DNA from: Siphonodentalium dalli
Lineage: Eukaryota > Mollusca > Scaphopoda > Gadilida > Siphonodentaliidae
DNA length: 64,000 nt
Assembly: GCA_032622095.1 (NCBI GenBank)
Contig: CP136069.1
Location: 188,347,122-188,411,121, forward strand
Reading direction: 5' to 3'
Position 1 is the first letter of the stretch. The number at the start of each line of letters is the position of its first letter. This document shows, in pieces, positions 7,398-17,657 of this stretch. A program made the translations under genes and the position numbers. The notes beneath the pieces are model-generated. The model had not been told where the DNA came from. It saw nothing but the letters and a program-made list of their open reading frames with translations, and made no database searches.

Positions 7398-9923
7398 TTA
7401 CAATTGGTCTGCTCCATCCCCCTTACACTGGGGACATTCGTACTCCGTTGCGTCATCTATTTCACTACGAGTTGTGCCTACACATGCGGCGTGATACCAT
7501 TCACGGCATTTGTCGCATTGTACCATCAGCTTCCCATCGTCCGGCTTCCGGCAAACACAAAATATGACTTGTCGGTGTTTCCTGCCGGGGTCTTCATTTT
7601 CCTTTGGTGTTTCTTCTCTGCACCTTTTTATTCTTTTTGTCAACCAGTCTGGTAGCTTCCTATCCTTGCACGCTATTAGACGGTCATGGTTGACAGTTGA
7701 AATTGTACGGTATAGTTGTATCCTGTACAGGAAAGGCGCTAATTTTTCTAATACTAATCCTGGTCCTTTCCACACAGGGCTAAGCTTCTTGCATTCTCCC
7801 TTTCTTATGCTTGGATCCAGTAAGTATATGGGGTCACCAGGTTTGTATTCGTATATGCGCTGTTTAATGTCATAGTCTCGCTTCATGATCCTTTCAGAGG
7901 TGTTCAACTTTTTCCTGGCTGCCTCATGTGCATCTCTTATGTTGCCTTGCAACCGCAGTACATACTCTGGTAAATTGGTTTCTGTTTTAGCTGGTGGTGG
8001 CTTGAAAACCAAATCAATTGGATGGTTCACTTCGCGTCCCAACATCAACATGTTCGGTGTGTATCCTGTATGTCGGTTTACCGATGAGCGCAATGCCCCT
8101 GCAATTAAAGCAACATGACGGTCCCACCCACGTGGGTGGTTTCCTACATAGCAACGCACCGCATCCATCAAGGTACGGTTGTAGCGTTCAACTTGTCCGT
8201 TACTAGACGGGTGATATGGCGTGGTGCGGGCCTTATGTATGGAGAGTATCTCGCACATTTTTGTAAATATGTCACTCTCAAAATTTCTTCCCTGATCTGA
8301 AAACAGTTGGAGAGGGTAACCAAAACGGCAGAAGAATTCTCTCACTGCAGCCGACGCCGTCTCTTCTGCGGTCTGATTTGGTAATGGAATGCACTCGACC
8401 CACTTGCTAAATTGATCCACGATCACCAAAATGTGTTCGTTCCCCCTCTCGGTTTTTGACAGTGGTCCTAGGAAGTCTATGTGAACACGTTCCATCGGCA
8501 CTCCTGCATGGTAAATGGTGAGTGGAATTCGTCCTTTACGAGCTTTCTTCTTATTAGCGTTGCATGCCGCACATCCTTGGACATACTTTTCCACTTCATC
8601 CGTCATATGGTACCAGTGGTACTGGTTTTTTATCCGGGCAAGTGTCCTATCCTGCCCCTGATGCCCACTGGCCCGGCCGTCATGGGCCAATTCCAACAGG
8701 TCTTCCCTCCACTTATAAGGGACCCATAACACGTATTCCTCATTTTTTCTTTTCCAGTGGATCAATCCATTCTTTAATTTGAATCGCTCTCGTTTAAGCC
8801 AGTAACGTTTAGCTTCTTGGTTACTTGATGCCAAGGTGTTTTCCTCTGGGGTGTACCCTCTGTTTAGTAGCCAGGTGAACACTATTTGAATGGCTGGGTC
8901 TTCTCGCTGGGCAGCTATCCAGTCCTCCTGAGATAACCCTGTGATTTGCAGACCTCCAGATGGTGCTGTGGTATTCACACATACTTGAGGAGTTATTCCA
9001 TCCGCTGGTTCCCAATCATCTGGTCCTCTGGCCACGGAACTTGTGTCTTGTGGTTGGTCGCTTGGACGTTTCCCATCAACATGGGAACTGTCAGTCTCCA
9101 TTTGCAGCTGGCCATCTGCTATCCAGAAATCCATACTAGTGATGTTACAGTTTATTTGGAAATCTTCCTGCTCCTTTTCCGGCCCGTTGAGATTGAGAGA
9201 GTCTTCTGTCTCTACCGACAGGCACGCTATTCTTGGTAAGCGTTTTGGTGCTGCTAACGGTGCAATATCATCGACGTCTTCCACAAACTTTGCCCATCCA
9301 TTATGCACTCGTTGGCAATATTTACATCCCCCACAGGGGAGGTTTTCAATGGGTACTCCAAGTGCATAATTTGTGCAGCTCTGTTCCGATGGGATTCTCG
9401 ACATTGCGTCAGCATTGGCATGTTTGACACCTTTGCGGTATTCAATTTTCATGTTGTACTGGCTGAGTTCCTCAATCCACCTGGCCAATTGTGCTTGTGG
9501 CTCTTTGAAATTGAGGAGCCATGTCAGACTACTGTGATCTGTCCTTACCAAGAATTCTCGACCAAGCAGGTAGTGGCGAAAATGTCGTGTGAATCTCACC
9601 ACCGCCAGTAGTTCGATGCGGGTCGTGCAATATCTTCTCTGTTCCGGTGATAGCACGTAGCTCCCATAAGCTATAACTCGTTCTTCTCCATTCTGGATTT
9701 GACTTAATACTGCGCCGACTGCATCCCCCGACCCATCGGTGTCAAGCACAAATTGGTCAGTGTTATTTGGAAATGCCAATACAGGTGGGCTCGTTAAACT
9801 TTCCTTCAGCTCTTCGAATGCTATCTGTTCTTCTAATCCCCAATTAAATGGGCGCTTACCAGTTCTCCGATACAATGGTGCAGCTTTGTGGGCGTAGTTT
9901 TGTATAAAACCAACAAGTACAGC
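7398..9923 (-). CDS. Ty3/gypsy Pol fragment: RT end, RNase H, integrase, PHD finger (5' truncated)
   Basis: The frame opens inside the end of the reverse transcriptase connection. Residue numbers here count from the ATG at 10049, which lies in foreign sequence; true pol coding starts near residue 43. RNase H spans about 97-222 with D103, E146, D171 and D214. A cysteine-containing linker follows. The integrase has a zinc site H456, H463, C493, C496, a catalytic triad D525, D585, E621 (35 residues between the last two), and a C-terminal domain. The protein ends in a PHD finger (C831, C833, C845, C848, H853, C856, C872, C875) where chromoviruses carry a chromodomain. PHD fingers usually read histone H3 tails, so target-site choice is a plausible role (inference). 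The catalytic palm and fingers of reverse transcriptase are absent, so this copy cannot be autonomous. Confidence 0.9.
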   Translation of the reverse strand, partial: AVLVGFIQNYAHKAAPLYRRTGKRPFNWGLEEQIAFEELKESLTSPPVLAFPNNTDQFVLDTDGSGDAVGAVLSQIQNGEERVIAYGSYVLSPEQRRYCTTRIELLAVVRFTRHFRHYLLGREFLVRTDHSSLTWLLNFKEPQAQLARWIEELSQYNMKIEYRKGVKHANADAMSRIPSEQSCTNYALGVPIENLPCGGCKYCQRVHNGWAKFVEDVDDIAPLAAPKRLPRIACLSVETEDSLNLNGPEKEQEDFQINCNITSMDFWIADGQLQMETDSSHVDGKRPSDQPQDTSSVARGPDDWEPADGITPQVCVNTTAPSGGLQITGLSQEDWIAAQREDPAIQIVFTWLLNRGYTPEENTLASSNQEAKRYWLKRERFKLKNGLIHWKRKNEEYVLWVPYKWREDLLELAHDGRASGHQGQDRTLARIKNQYHWYHMTDEVEKYVQGCAACNANKKKARKGRIPLTIYHAGVPMERVHIDFLGPLSKTERGNEHILVIVDQFSKWVECIPLPNQTAEETASAAVREFFCRFGYPLQLFSDQGRNFESDIFTKMCEILSIHKARTTPYHPSSNGQVERYNRTLMDAVRCYVGNHPRGWDRHVALIAGALRSSVNRHTGYTPNMLMLGREVNHPIDLVFKPPPAKTETNLPEYVLRLQGNIRDAHEAARKKLNTSERIMKRDYDIKQRIYEYKPGDPIYLLDPSIRKGECKKLSPVWKGPGLVLEKLAPFLYRIQLYRTISTVNHDRLIACKDRKLPDWLTKRIKRCREETPKENEDPGRKHRQVIFCVCRKPDDGKLMVQCDKCREWYHAACVGTTRSEIDDATEYECPQCKGDGADQL

Positions 9924-9924
9924 A

Positions 9925-10713
9925 TACCCTTGCGAAGGGAAAATAAAGCAAGTAGATGAGCTGGAGACGAAGAAAAAGGAAATGACACCAGCTGAACAAA
10001 ACAGTGAAATCAGACGACAAATTAATGGGGAGACCACCTTGACATGCATCAGGAAATCTGTGAATCAATTACACTCAAATTCTATGCTGAGAGTGCCCAT
10101 AAAGGTGGGAAATGTGGAAACAACTGCGGTGATAGATACAGCTTCAGAAGTAACAGTTATTTCTGACAGACTTCTAGAAGAAGCCAACCCACACCTCCCG
10201 TTGATAAACGAAGTACGTATGGACACAGCGGGCAGGAAACTGTCAATGCAAGCTTTCATCATGGGACCAATAACCCTAGAGCTAGGGAACCTTGCATGGT
10301 CTCAAAAGGTTTATGTAGCCCCAATAACAGAAACTATGTTATTAGGCTTAGACTTTCTACAACGATTTGGGGCTCAAATTGATTTGAAATTAGGAGAAAT
10401 GACAGTTCCCGGAGGGAAAATACAGATTGAAGCCAGTCAGGAGTGGCAACCGGTAGGAGAGGTGTGGATTCCGAGAAAAGTGACGATACCACCGAACACT
10501 GGGAAGAACGTGAAGTGCCAGATGACCAAGCTTAAGGGAGATTATGTGATCGAGCCAATGGGATCATGGGGCTTAATTGCCGCGCGAACAGTACATAGGC
10601 AGGGACAGAACCCAATGATTTGCTTATGGAATACAACTGATCGTGCAATCAAATTGAAACCGGGATCTCTCATTGGTTGGGCATTCGAGGGTGATGTTTT
10701 GGAAACAACCAAA
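9925..10713 (+). pseudogene. inverted gag-pol protease fragment of the same element
   Basis: This piece is read on the plus strand, opposite to the rest of the element. The peptide has a retropepsin pattern: a hydrophobic V-I-D-T-A-S active-site loop followed by V-T-V-I-S, and downstream L-L-G-L-D-F. D-T-A replaces the commoner D-[ST]-G. Sequence after the protease resembles the spacer before reverse transcriptase. The frame runs on into antisense integrase DNA after about 10713, so the full open frame to 10911 is a chimera. The inversion separates the protease from pol. Confidence 0.8.
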
Positions 10714-11111
10714 CCAAATCAATTGGATGGTTCACTTCGCGTCCCAACATCAACATGTTCGGTGTGTATCCTGTATGTCGGTTTACCGATGAGCGCAATG
10801 CCCCTGCAATTAAAGCAACATGACGGTCCCACCCACGTGGGTGGTTTCCTACATAGCAACGCACCGCATCCATCAAGGTACGGTTGTAGCGTTCAACTTG
10901 TCCGTTACTAGACGGGTGATATGGCGTGGTGCGGGCCTTATGTATGGAGAGTATCTCGCACATTTTTGTAAATATGTCACTCTCAAAATTTCTTCCCTGA
11001 TCTGAAAACAGTTGGAGAGGGTAACCAAAACGGCAGAAGAATTCTCTCACTGCAGCCGACGCCGTCTCTTCTGCGGTCTGATTTGGTAATGGAATGCACT
11101 CGACCCACTTG
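10714..11111. repeat. direct copy of the integrase segment 8006-8403
   Basis: The stretch matches 8006-8403 base for base as far as compared, in the same orientation. At the left join, about 16 bases (AAACCAAATCAATTGG) are shared, suggesting microhomology-driven template switching. Confidence 0.9.
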
Positions 11112-11214
11112 TCATGTTGCTTTAATTGCAGGGGCATTGCGCTCATCGGTAAACCGACATACAGGATACACACCGAACATGTTGATGTTGGGACGCGAAG
11201 TGAACCATCCAATT
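11112..11214. repeat. inverted copy of the integrase segment near 8020-8118
   Basis: It is the reverse complement of part of the preceding copy and of pol, and joins directly to it. Together they form an imperfect hairpin-like arrangement at the end of the scrambled block. Confidence 0.85.
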
Positions 11215-13053
11215 CCCTTTAAGGGAAATATTTTATCACAAGTTATGTATATGTTGCTCTTGGAAAAAAAAATATGATTTACTGCAAGTGCTGTTCCCAA
11301 ATATGGGTTTTAGATGACTTGACCAAGTATTGTCAAACAGGCTGTGTCTCTTTAAGAGAATTTCAAGGTCAGACAAAGGTCACTTCCAAAAAAATGTTGA
11401 CACAGGCATGTAACGTCTCAAAATGGAGATGAAGACGAGACGAATGTATGATATACCATTAGACCACTTGGATCTGAGTCGTGGTGGATTAGTAATCCTT
11501 GATTGTTACCGTTCGGTGCAGATGCAATATATCACAATTGATTCCTAAAAGTGACAAGTGGAAAAAAGCGACATTTTGATAAAATGGCACTTTCCCTGTA
11601 AATTCAAAAGTTCTTGTGTGAAGTATGATGCATGAACTGTGGGGTGGGTACTATATAAAGTTGTAATGACTTCCTATCAAAAACCATGTATTTTGAGAAA
11701 GGTCACTAAAGGTCATCAAGTGCAAGAGTGTTGGGGGGGTCTGAAAACAAATCTGAAAACCGCAATATTTGGCTAATTTCCCTGCTAAAGGGATTTCTGA
11801 CCAACTACTGGTTTACTGCAGCAGAAAATATTCCCAGTACCCTCCTTGTTGACTAATGTTCAAACACAGTAGTGACAACTTGGTTAAGACGAGTTTCAAT
11901 TTTCCTACTGGATCGACTTGTTGTACCTACGTCCCTTCTAGGGTTAGTACAATTTACTGATATCGATAGAAAATATTCCACGAAAAATTTCAAATTGAAT
12001 TTGAACAATTCAAGTCCAGTTTTGGCAAAATTCCCTATATTCTCCCAAAAGGGAATACTTTATGATGTTGACCTCCTAAAAGGAGAATATTTGAAAGTAT
12101 TTGAGTCAGTTATTTGTTTCCAATACATTTCCAAGAAATTTTAAAGTTGAATTTATAATCCTACAGATGAAGTCCCTACCAAGGGAATGTATTGTCACTA
12201 TTGTGTAACGGTTAATGTCTAGCTCGTTTCCAACTCAATCGTGAGTGAGAAAGCCGTACAAAAGGAATGGTATTCTGGTTTTGTAAACTGACATCATTTC
12301 GCTCACGTGGATCATTGAATGTAAATAATAATAAAACAGTCCATGTGCCACAAGGTGTAAGGGAAACAACTCTATCCTTGTTTTCTCTCGCTAGCTATTG
12401 ACTTGCTTCCCCCTTCAGTTCGAAGAGAAAGTGTCCAAACGTTCCAATTTCGAGTTTCACTTGAGAAACTTGCATAGAAGAGGCACCTGGTGGCACAATT
12501 GACAACAAGATATTACCTCTAATGTTCTTTTGGTAGCTCCCTCTCACTCACCACTCTCGAATTTTTGTTCCAAAAATGGCGATCCGAAATGACCAAGAAC
12601 ACCGCGTCCTTTCGTTTTCCAAATATGGAATACCACGTGACTTCTTCTCCTAATATGGGAGCTGAATTCTTGTCACTTTTCCCAAATATGGAACACTTTT
12701 CCCAAATATGGGTGTTTGCTCCGCCTTCTTTACCAAATTTGGAATCCTTTCCCAGAATTCCTCCTGGCGAAGCTGGCGCGAACTTTCACAAGGGTGTTGG
12801 GAAAAATTATTTCCCAAAAACCCAATTTCACAATTAGCACAATACGCAAGCTACCACAATATAATCGTAGTAGCGTGCAAACAATTATCGGAGAGTGTCA
12901 TCCCTCTCCGCACGAGGAATAAAGAAGAATCTTCCTTTTTCAAAGTCAATCCTTCGAATTTGGAATCACAGGGATTTCGCTATGAGTCCGTGAAATCCTT
13001 CGACGAATCCTTCTCAAAATCACGATTTTAAGAATTTGTCGACGGCGTCAATT
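11215..13053. other. 5' leader region of the LTR element, no gag recognised
   Basis: No frame here shows capsid, nucleocapsid or zinc-knuckle features. The stretch contains short inverted repeats with TTCCC/GGGAA arms, for example at 11213-11227, 11779-11792, 12030-12054 and 12174-12186, and several TTCCCAAATATGG units between 12610 and 12725. These may be leader RNA structures, or remnants of a deleted gag region. Confidence 0.5.
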
Positions 13054-13273
13054 ATAGTAAACTTACTGGTATTGACTTGTCGTGGCGATAGATCCTCCAG
13101 CAAGTTTACATCCACGATTTCGCTCGTAGATGAACGTCGATTCTTCAGAGATAAATCAATCTGGTTTCTTGTTCAAGAGTAAGGTTTCAGTCTGAGGTCT
13201 CGGGTCACGTGGTCCTGACGTCATTGGCTGCCTTCTTGGGGATTAACCCCGCCCGATTCGCCACTTTACAACA
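13054..13273 (-). repeat. 5' LTR
   Basis: This is the upstream LTR in element sense, matching 2614-2833. The first internal bases read AATTGACGCCGTCGAC, with no TGG-type primer binding site. Confidence 0.85.
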
Positions 13274-13278
13274 CTATT
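13274..13278. repeat. target-site duplication CTATT, right copy
   Basis: It is the partner of the copy on the other side of the element. Confidence 0.8.
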
Positions 13279-13464
13279 CTACCCACTCATTCACACAGAT
13301 AACTAGCACAAAATATTATTTTGCGCCATCAAAACCTGCGTCCAAGATGTTTTGCTTGAACCCGAATACCAGTTAATTCCGGGGTATGAATCCCGCGTAC
13401 GGCTTCAAAACACCCTGAATCCCGTGTACCGAAAAGGGGGGGGGGGGGGTGATACCCTCATATA

Positions 13465-14309
13465 TGTTTTGTCCAGGAGAATGATTAATCATGGCAACAC
13501 AAGATAAGCAACTCAATTAGCATTCAATTAGTTTAAATGTTGTTATGAAGGAGTGATTGAGTGATCCTGTTTATATTGTCATTTATAAAGTCATATATTA
13601 GTAATATTATTGAATAACAAACATTGGTAAAATTTGGCTGTGGACTGGTATATGCGCCATCTTCTATTCCCGACCAAATAAAGGAAACATGAATATGTTT
13701 TGGTCATATACCACTATAATAGTAGAATACCACTAAAATAGTGGAATTTGGGATGTGCCTGACCTGTGTTTGTCGATGGACAACTGGTCAAGCACACTCC
13801 TTCTTAGACTTTATAATAGGTCAACATGACCATTTTTTTCAGATCGCTGAAGTGTGTGCACTACGATAATGAATCATGGCTGAACTCCGTCCTTCTAAAT
13901 GTTGTAATTATTTTCCAGATAATTTCAAAAATATATAATTCCATAAATCATGCATATTTCCATTTTTAGAAATGTGTTGTATTAATTTTCCAGGAAAACT
14001 ACATTGTTAAACGTAAAAATTAGGAATTTAATCCCAATTAAAGGTGATCCCACTTCAAATATCTTTAGGAAAGTTTAGGTTCACAATAAACATGATCTCA
14101 CCAGCTCAGGACGGAACAATGGATTGTCAACAAAAGCAGCACCAATAGCCAATATTCGTCAGTAATGCAACGGACAGACAACATTGAGTCACAATTTGAG
14201 TGGCCATCGTGCCACTGAATAAGTTAGTCCATCGCGTAGTATGTTTTTTAAACTGGCCAGCTTTCAAAGTTGGCCGATGTTTGGTCCCATTGCCTCTCAA
14301 CCAACATAA
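13465..14309. other. family A continuation and unassigned DNA
   Basis: The first 40 bases continue family A past the nested insertion. A reversed family A piece with CCACTA palindromes lies at about 13697-13775. The rest has no recognised content. Confidence 0.45.
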
Positions 14310-14738
14310 TTAAAGGTACTCATTCCGAATCGATGGTCCCCATATCACTCCAACGGTAACATTTTTTTAAATGCCACTTCAGTTATCAGAATTGATTAGC
14401 TGCCCAAAAATAATGCTATTAAACCAGTCAACTATAGTATAAAATTGCCTAAATAACCTGTTATTTATCTTTCATTTTGTTAAACGAAATTTTGTCAGTT
14501 TGTCAAATATGACACAAAAAAGCCATTTCATCCGCAATTTGGACCGAGACCGTCTTCTCGTCAACTGTTTACTGGGCAACTAAAAATTGTCGGTTGTGAT
14601 AAATAATAGATTTCAAAAATCGATATCTGATCACTCTGAGCTTTGATGGGTTGGATTCTCGACTCGAATCAAATATTTTAACCCAGAAGCCAAGGAAATA
14701 GTAATTTGCGAGCGTCAATTCGGATTATGCATCTTTAA
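14310..14738. mobile_element. MITE family B, copy 1
   Basis: The element is flanked by TTAA and starts TTAAAGGTACTCATTCCG, with a diverged inverted counterpart at the right end. Internal landmarks TTTCAAAAATCGATATCTGA and GACTCGAATCAAATATTTT recur in the copies at 18935, 15750 and 62340. Confidence 0.65.
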
Positions 14739-14969
14739 ACCTCTAATTAAAACAAACAATTTTAACAACATGTGTAATATTGTTAGCTTGGGAAACTTCC
14801 GGTCATACCAATGTGAGCTGCTATAATATATACAACAGGTACTAATATTGACAATTCTAGCAGACTAACACAATAACAGGCTATTATCATCTTCACTGTA
14901 GCACATTCAACAACAACAACAACAAACAACATAAAAATGTCAATCAAACTCCTTTTCAAGGCACATTGC

Positions 14970-15303
14970 AAATACTATTACCAAACACAACCATGTGGTG
15001 TTACACAAATACTATTACCAAACACAACCATGTGGTGTTACACAAATACTATTACCAAACACAACCATGTGGTGTTACACAAATACTATTACCAAACACA
15101 ACCATGTGGTGTTACACAAATACTATTACCAAACACAACCATGTGGTGTTACACAAATACTATTACCAAACACAACCATCTGGTGTTACACAAATACTAT
15201 TACCAAACACAACCATGTGGTGTTACACAAATACTATCACCAAACACAACCATCTGGTGTTACACAAATACTATTACCAAACACAACCATGTGGTGTTAC
15301 ACA
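14970..15303. repeat. 37-bp minisatellite, about nine units
   Basis: The unit begins TACTATTACCAAACACAACC and then reads ATGTGGTGTTACACAAA. A few units have CATCTGG instead of CATGTGG. All three forward frames stay open because the unit contains no stop in any of them. The period is not a multiple of three, so the open frames are not evidence of a gene. Confidence 0.95.
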
Positions 15304-15534
15304 GATATGTTTCGAATCAACAATGCTGTAATGATGTAAAAAAAATAGCCACATTTTCTGTCCGATTAATAGAAAATAATTGGAGAACAAAATATTTCAC
15401 AATGTCTGTGTTATATCTGACACAAAATTTATCAAATAGTTTATACCCCAAAATCTATACAGAAAATTCAGGGAAGATATACACCATCTTTAATTTACGA
15501 AATTTAAAACCGCTTACATTATTTCAACCATTCT

Positions 15535-15700
15535 CGTTCATATTATCCATATGGTTGTGAGGTGGTAAACAGAATACTAATTTTTAAGAACATTCATATT
15601 ATCCATATGGTGAGGTGGTAAACAGAATACTAATTTTTAAGAACATTCATATAATCCATATGGTTGTGATGTGGTAAACAGAATACTAATGTTCAAGAAT
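15535..15700. repeat. three tandem units of about 55 bp
   Basis: Units begin CATTCATATTATCCATATGG and end GAATACTAATTTTTAAGAA. Periods are 56 and 53 bp because of a 3-4 base indel. Confidence 0.85.
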
Positions 15701-15749
15701 AGTTTACAGCGAGCGTTATTAATGAAATATGTTACTAAAGATACATAAA

Positions 15750-15870
15750 CCGAATTAACGCTCCTAAATTACTATTTATTTTTCTTCGGGTGTAAAAAAT
15801 ATTTGATTCGAGTCGAAGGACCCACCCATCAAAGCTCATCCAATAGCGATTTTTGAAATCTGTTATTTTT
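15750..15870. mobile_element. MITE family B, partial copy in inverse orientation
   Basis: The piece contains AAATATTTGATTCGAGTCGA and a TCAAAGCTC block, matching the reverse strand of the right half of the family B copy at 14310. Confidence 0.55.
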
Positions 15871-15990
15871 TCACCACCTGGAATATTTGGCGGCCTAACA
15901 AATATTCGACGAGCCGACCGACATTCATGTATACTCTCGATACATTGAATAAAATGTTGATATATAACAAGTATTGGAAAATTTTAAACT

Positions 15991-16222
15991 AGAGTTGACA
16001 GTGGTTAGCATTATTAATTTATACTATATAGAGAGTTGACAGTGGTTAGCATTATTAATTTATACTATATAGAGAGTTGACAGTGGTTAGCATTATTATT
16101 TTTTACTATATAGAGAGTTGACAGTGGTTAGCATTATTAATTTATACTATATAGAGAGTTGACAGTGGTTAGCATTATTAATTTATACTATATAGAGAGT
16201 TGACAGTGGTTAGCATTATTTG
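15991..16222. repeat. 41-bp minisatellite, between five and six units
   Basis: The unit begins AGAGTTGACAGTGGTTAGC, followed by an AT-rich half. Units are nearly identical. Confidence 0.95.
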
Positions 16223-17657
16223 TTTGGTAATTAATTGATTCTGATAACTAAAGCGTCTTTTGAAGAAATGTTGCTGTTGGAATCTGATGATACGGGTACC
16301 ATCGAATCCCATTGTGTACCTTTAAAATTATGTCAGTTTGCCCTCGGACAAAGTATTTGAAGGAAATGTCGACACCTAGCGTAATTAAGTTAACTGCATT
16401 CGAAGAATTAGTAACGTACACATCTCGCTTTCATGTTCTTAATGTGTTTCAGAACAGGAACATTACATAAAATCAACAACAAAATAATAGTTTCAAAATA
16501 AAAACTATTAAGAAGAAGAAAGCCTGACTACAGTCACCGCTTATAGACTTATTGGCACCCGTCTCGACCTCCGCTTACATCTTTTATGTGTCCAGTTTCG
16601 AGACGCCGCGGCTTTTATTTTCAAAAGTATATATTTTTTATTTGATATATTCTTATGGTTATGTATTTGTTTTATTTTATTTGAAAGATTGAACTAAGTT
16701 AAAGTTTGATTGCCCTTGTAAATATTGTAATTCACACAATGCTTTGACAGAGAGACCATATATCATGCCATTCTGGAACATTACAAAGCTTTTTTGTTCA
16801 TTTTGTTTTTTGCAGCAGAATATTTTTTTTTAAACCACAGAAAAAAAAGACCTTAGGGTGGTGATCCCAGGGGTTAAAATATCATAGGTACGGAAGCTCC
16901 AACCGCAACTATTTTTATTTTGGAATTCAAGACTTTTACTTTTTGATCGCACTTGGAAACATCAATTCAACAGTTTCAGATTCTCATGTTTCTAAAAAAA
17001 ACGTTTCTTAAAAATCACTGCAAGTCAAGCAGTAAAATATTGATTTGCTTCGAATAGCAAAATATTATTAAATTGGAAGAAAAAAAAATTGCTAGCTATC
17101 AGCCATTTTTTATAGGAACATTAGTCCTAAGAAAACCAAAATCGCTGTACCGGCTTTGTGCCACAGGCCACAAACAAGATAGCCATGTGAAATTGCCGGT
17201 TTCTATGCATCAGCTTTCAGTTAACTTATTGTCAATGTCTCTGCAGCTGACAGATTAAAAACAAATCCAGTTTTTGCACAGTAAAACAACAAATACGATA
17301 CGATACGATTTATTTGCATACAATTCATAATAAAACAACAAACAATTACATGTGAACATGGCATGTCTAGCTATATGTATTTTATTTTGTGATCGCAAGC
17401 ATAATATTCATTCAGAACGCTTATCAAAGAAGCACCGGACCACGTTGCTGATTTTGCTGCTTATTTCAGGGTTATCATTTTATATTTTTTAACATTAAAT
17501 TTCTGATCGTTTGACATATATACTTGTAAAATTACTTTGATATCTACCAACAATTTGGAAAAGTTCATCTCTGCGATCGCAATGAAATGATACTCATTTT
17601 CTTTATCAGAACCGGTCCTGCATTTAAGGCACAGTCTCTCCCTCTCCTTAATTTAGG
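16223..17657. other. intergenic, no gene recognised
   Basis: The stretch is AT-rich with homopolymer runs. A short ACGATACGATACGAT repeat lies near 17290. No frame has recognisable protein features. Confidence 0.5.

Larger units (their letters stand above)
2899..9339. repeat. dispersed CCCCT-N(1-4)-AGGGG inverted repeats across the element
   Basis: Short perfect inverted repeats with 4-5 bp G/C arms and 1-5 base loops occur at 2899, 3027, 3093, 4279, 4398, 4552, 5123, 5171, 5884, 6712, 6962, 7013, 7064, 7190 and 9329, with near-matches at 5057 and 5250. In the ORF they encode T-P-x-R-G-like peptides, but they also occur in the 3' UTR and once in the pol linker. Their function is unknown; RNA hairpins or a small mobile sequence are possible. 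Confidence 0.7.
2614..13273 (-). mobile_element. Ty3/gypsy-type LTR retrotransposon with extra ORF, internally rearranged
   Basis: Matching 220-bp LTRs bound a 10.66-kb element read on the minus strand and flanked by CTATT. In element order: the 5' LTR (13273-13054), a long leader with no recognisable gag, a scrambled block (11214-9925), pol from the end of reverse transcriptase to a PHD finger (9923-7398), then a 1345-codon ORF with Tpt1-like and TatD domains (7356-3319), a 3' leader with a purine-rich tract, and the 3' LTR. No base difference was seen between the LTRs by eye, so insertion is recent. Because reverse transcriptase is lost, this copy cannot be autonomous, and the defect must predate or accompany integration. 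There is no TGG-type primer binding site just inside the 5' LTR, which is unusual. Confidence 0.85.
2327..13464. mobile_element. MITE-like element interrupted by the LTR retrotransposon
   Basis: The left end TATATGAGGGTACCACCCCC and the right end, which reads the same on the other strand with one difference, form terminal inverted repeats. Without the LTR element the insertion would be about 470 bp (2327-2608 plus 13279-13464). The family A copy near 48396 has the joint without it, so it serves as an empty site. No coding capacity is seen, so it looks non-autonomous. Short direct repeats (GAATACCAGTTAATT) occur in both halves. The superfamily is not determined. Confidence 0.5.

Noticed and set aside
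10670-11212. Minus-strand 180-codon integrase-like frame
   Set aside because: It is made from a direct copy and an inverted copy of integrase sequence, a product of the rearrangement rather than a gene.
14937-15560. Long open frames of 114 to 207 codons over the 37-bp repeat
   Set aside because: They arise from a stop-free tandem unit in all three frames; no promoter, splice or homology support.
15991-16222. Regular repeats resembling a CRISPR array
   Set aside because: Units are head-to-tail with no unique spacers, in eukaryotic DNA. The same holds for the arrays at 14970, 52421 and 57161.
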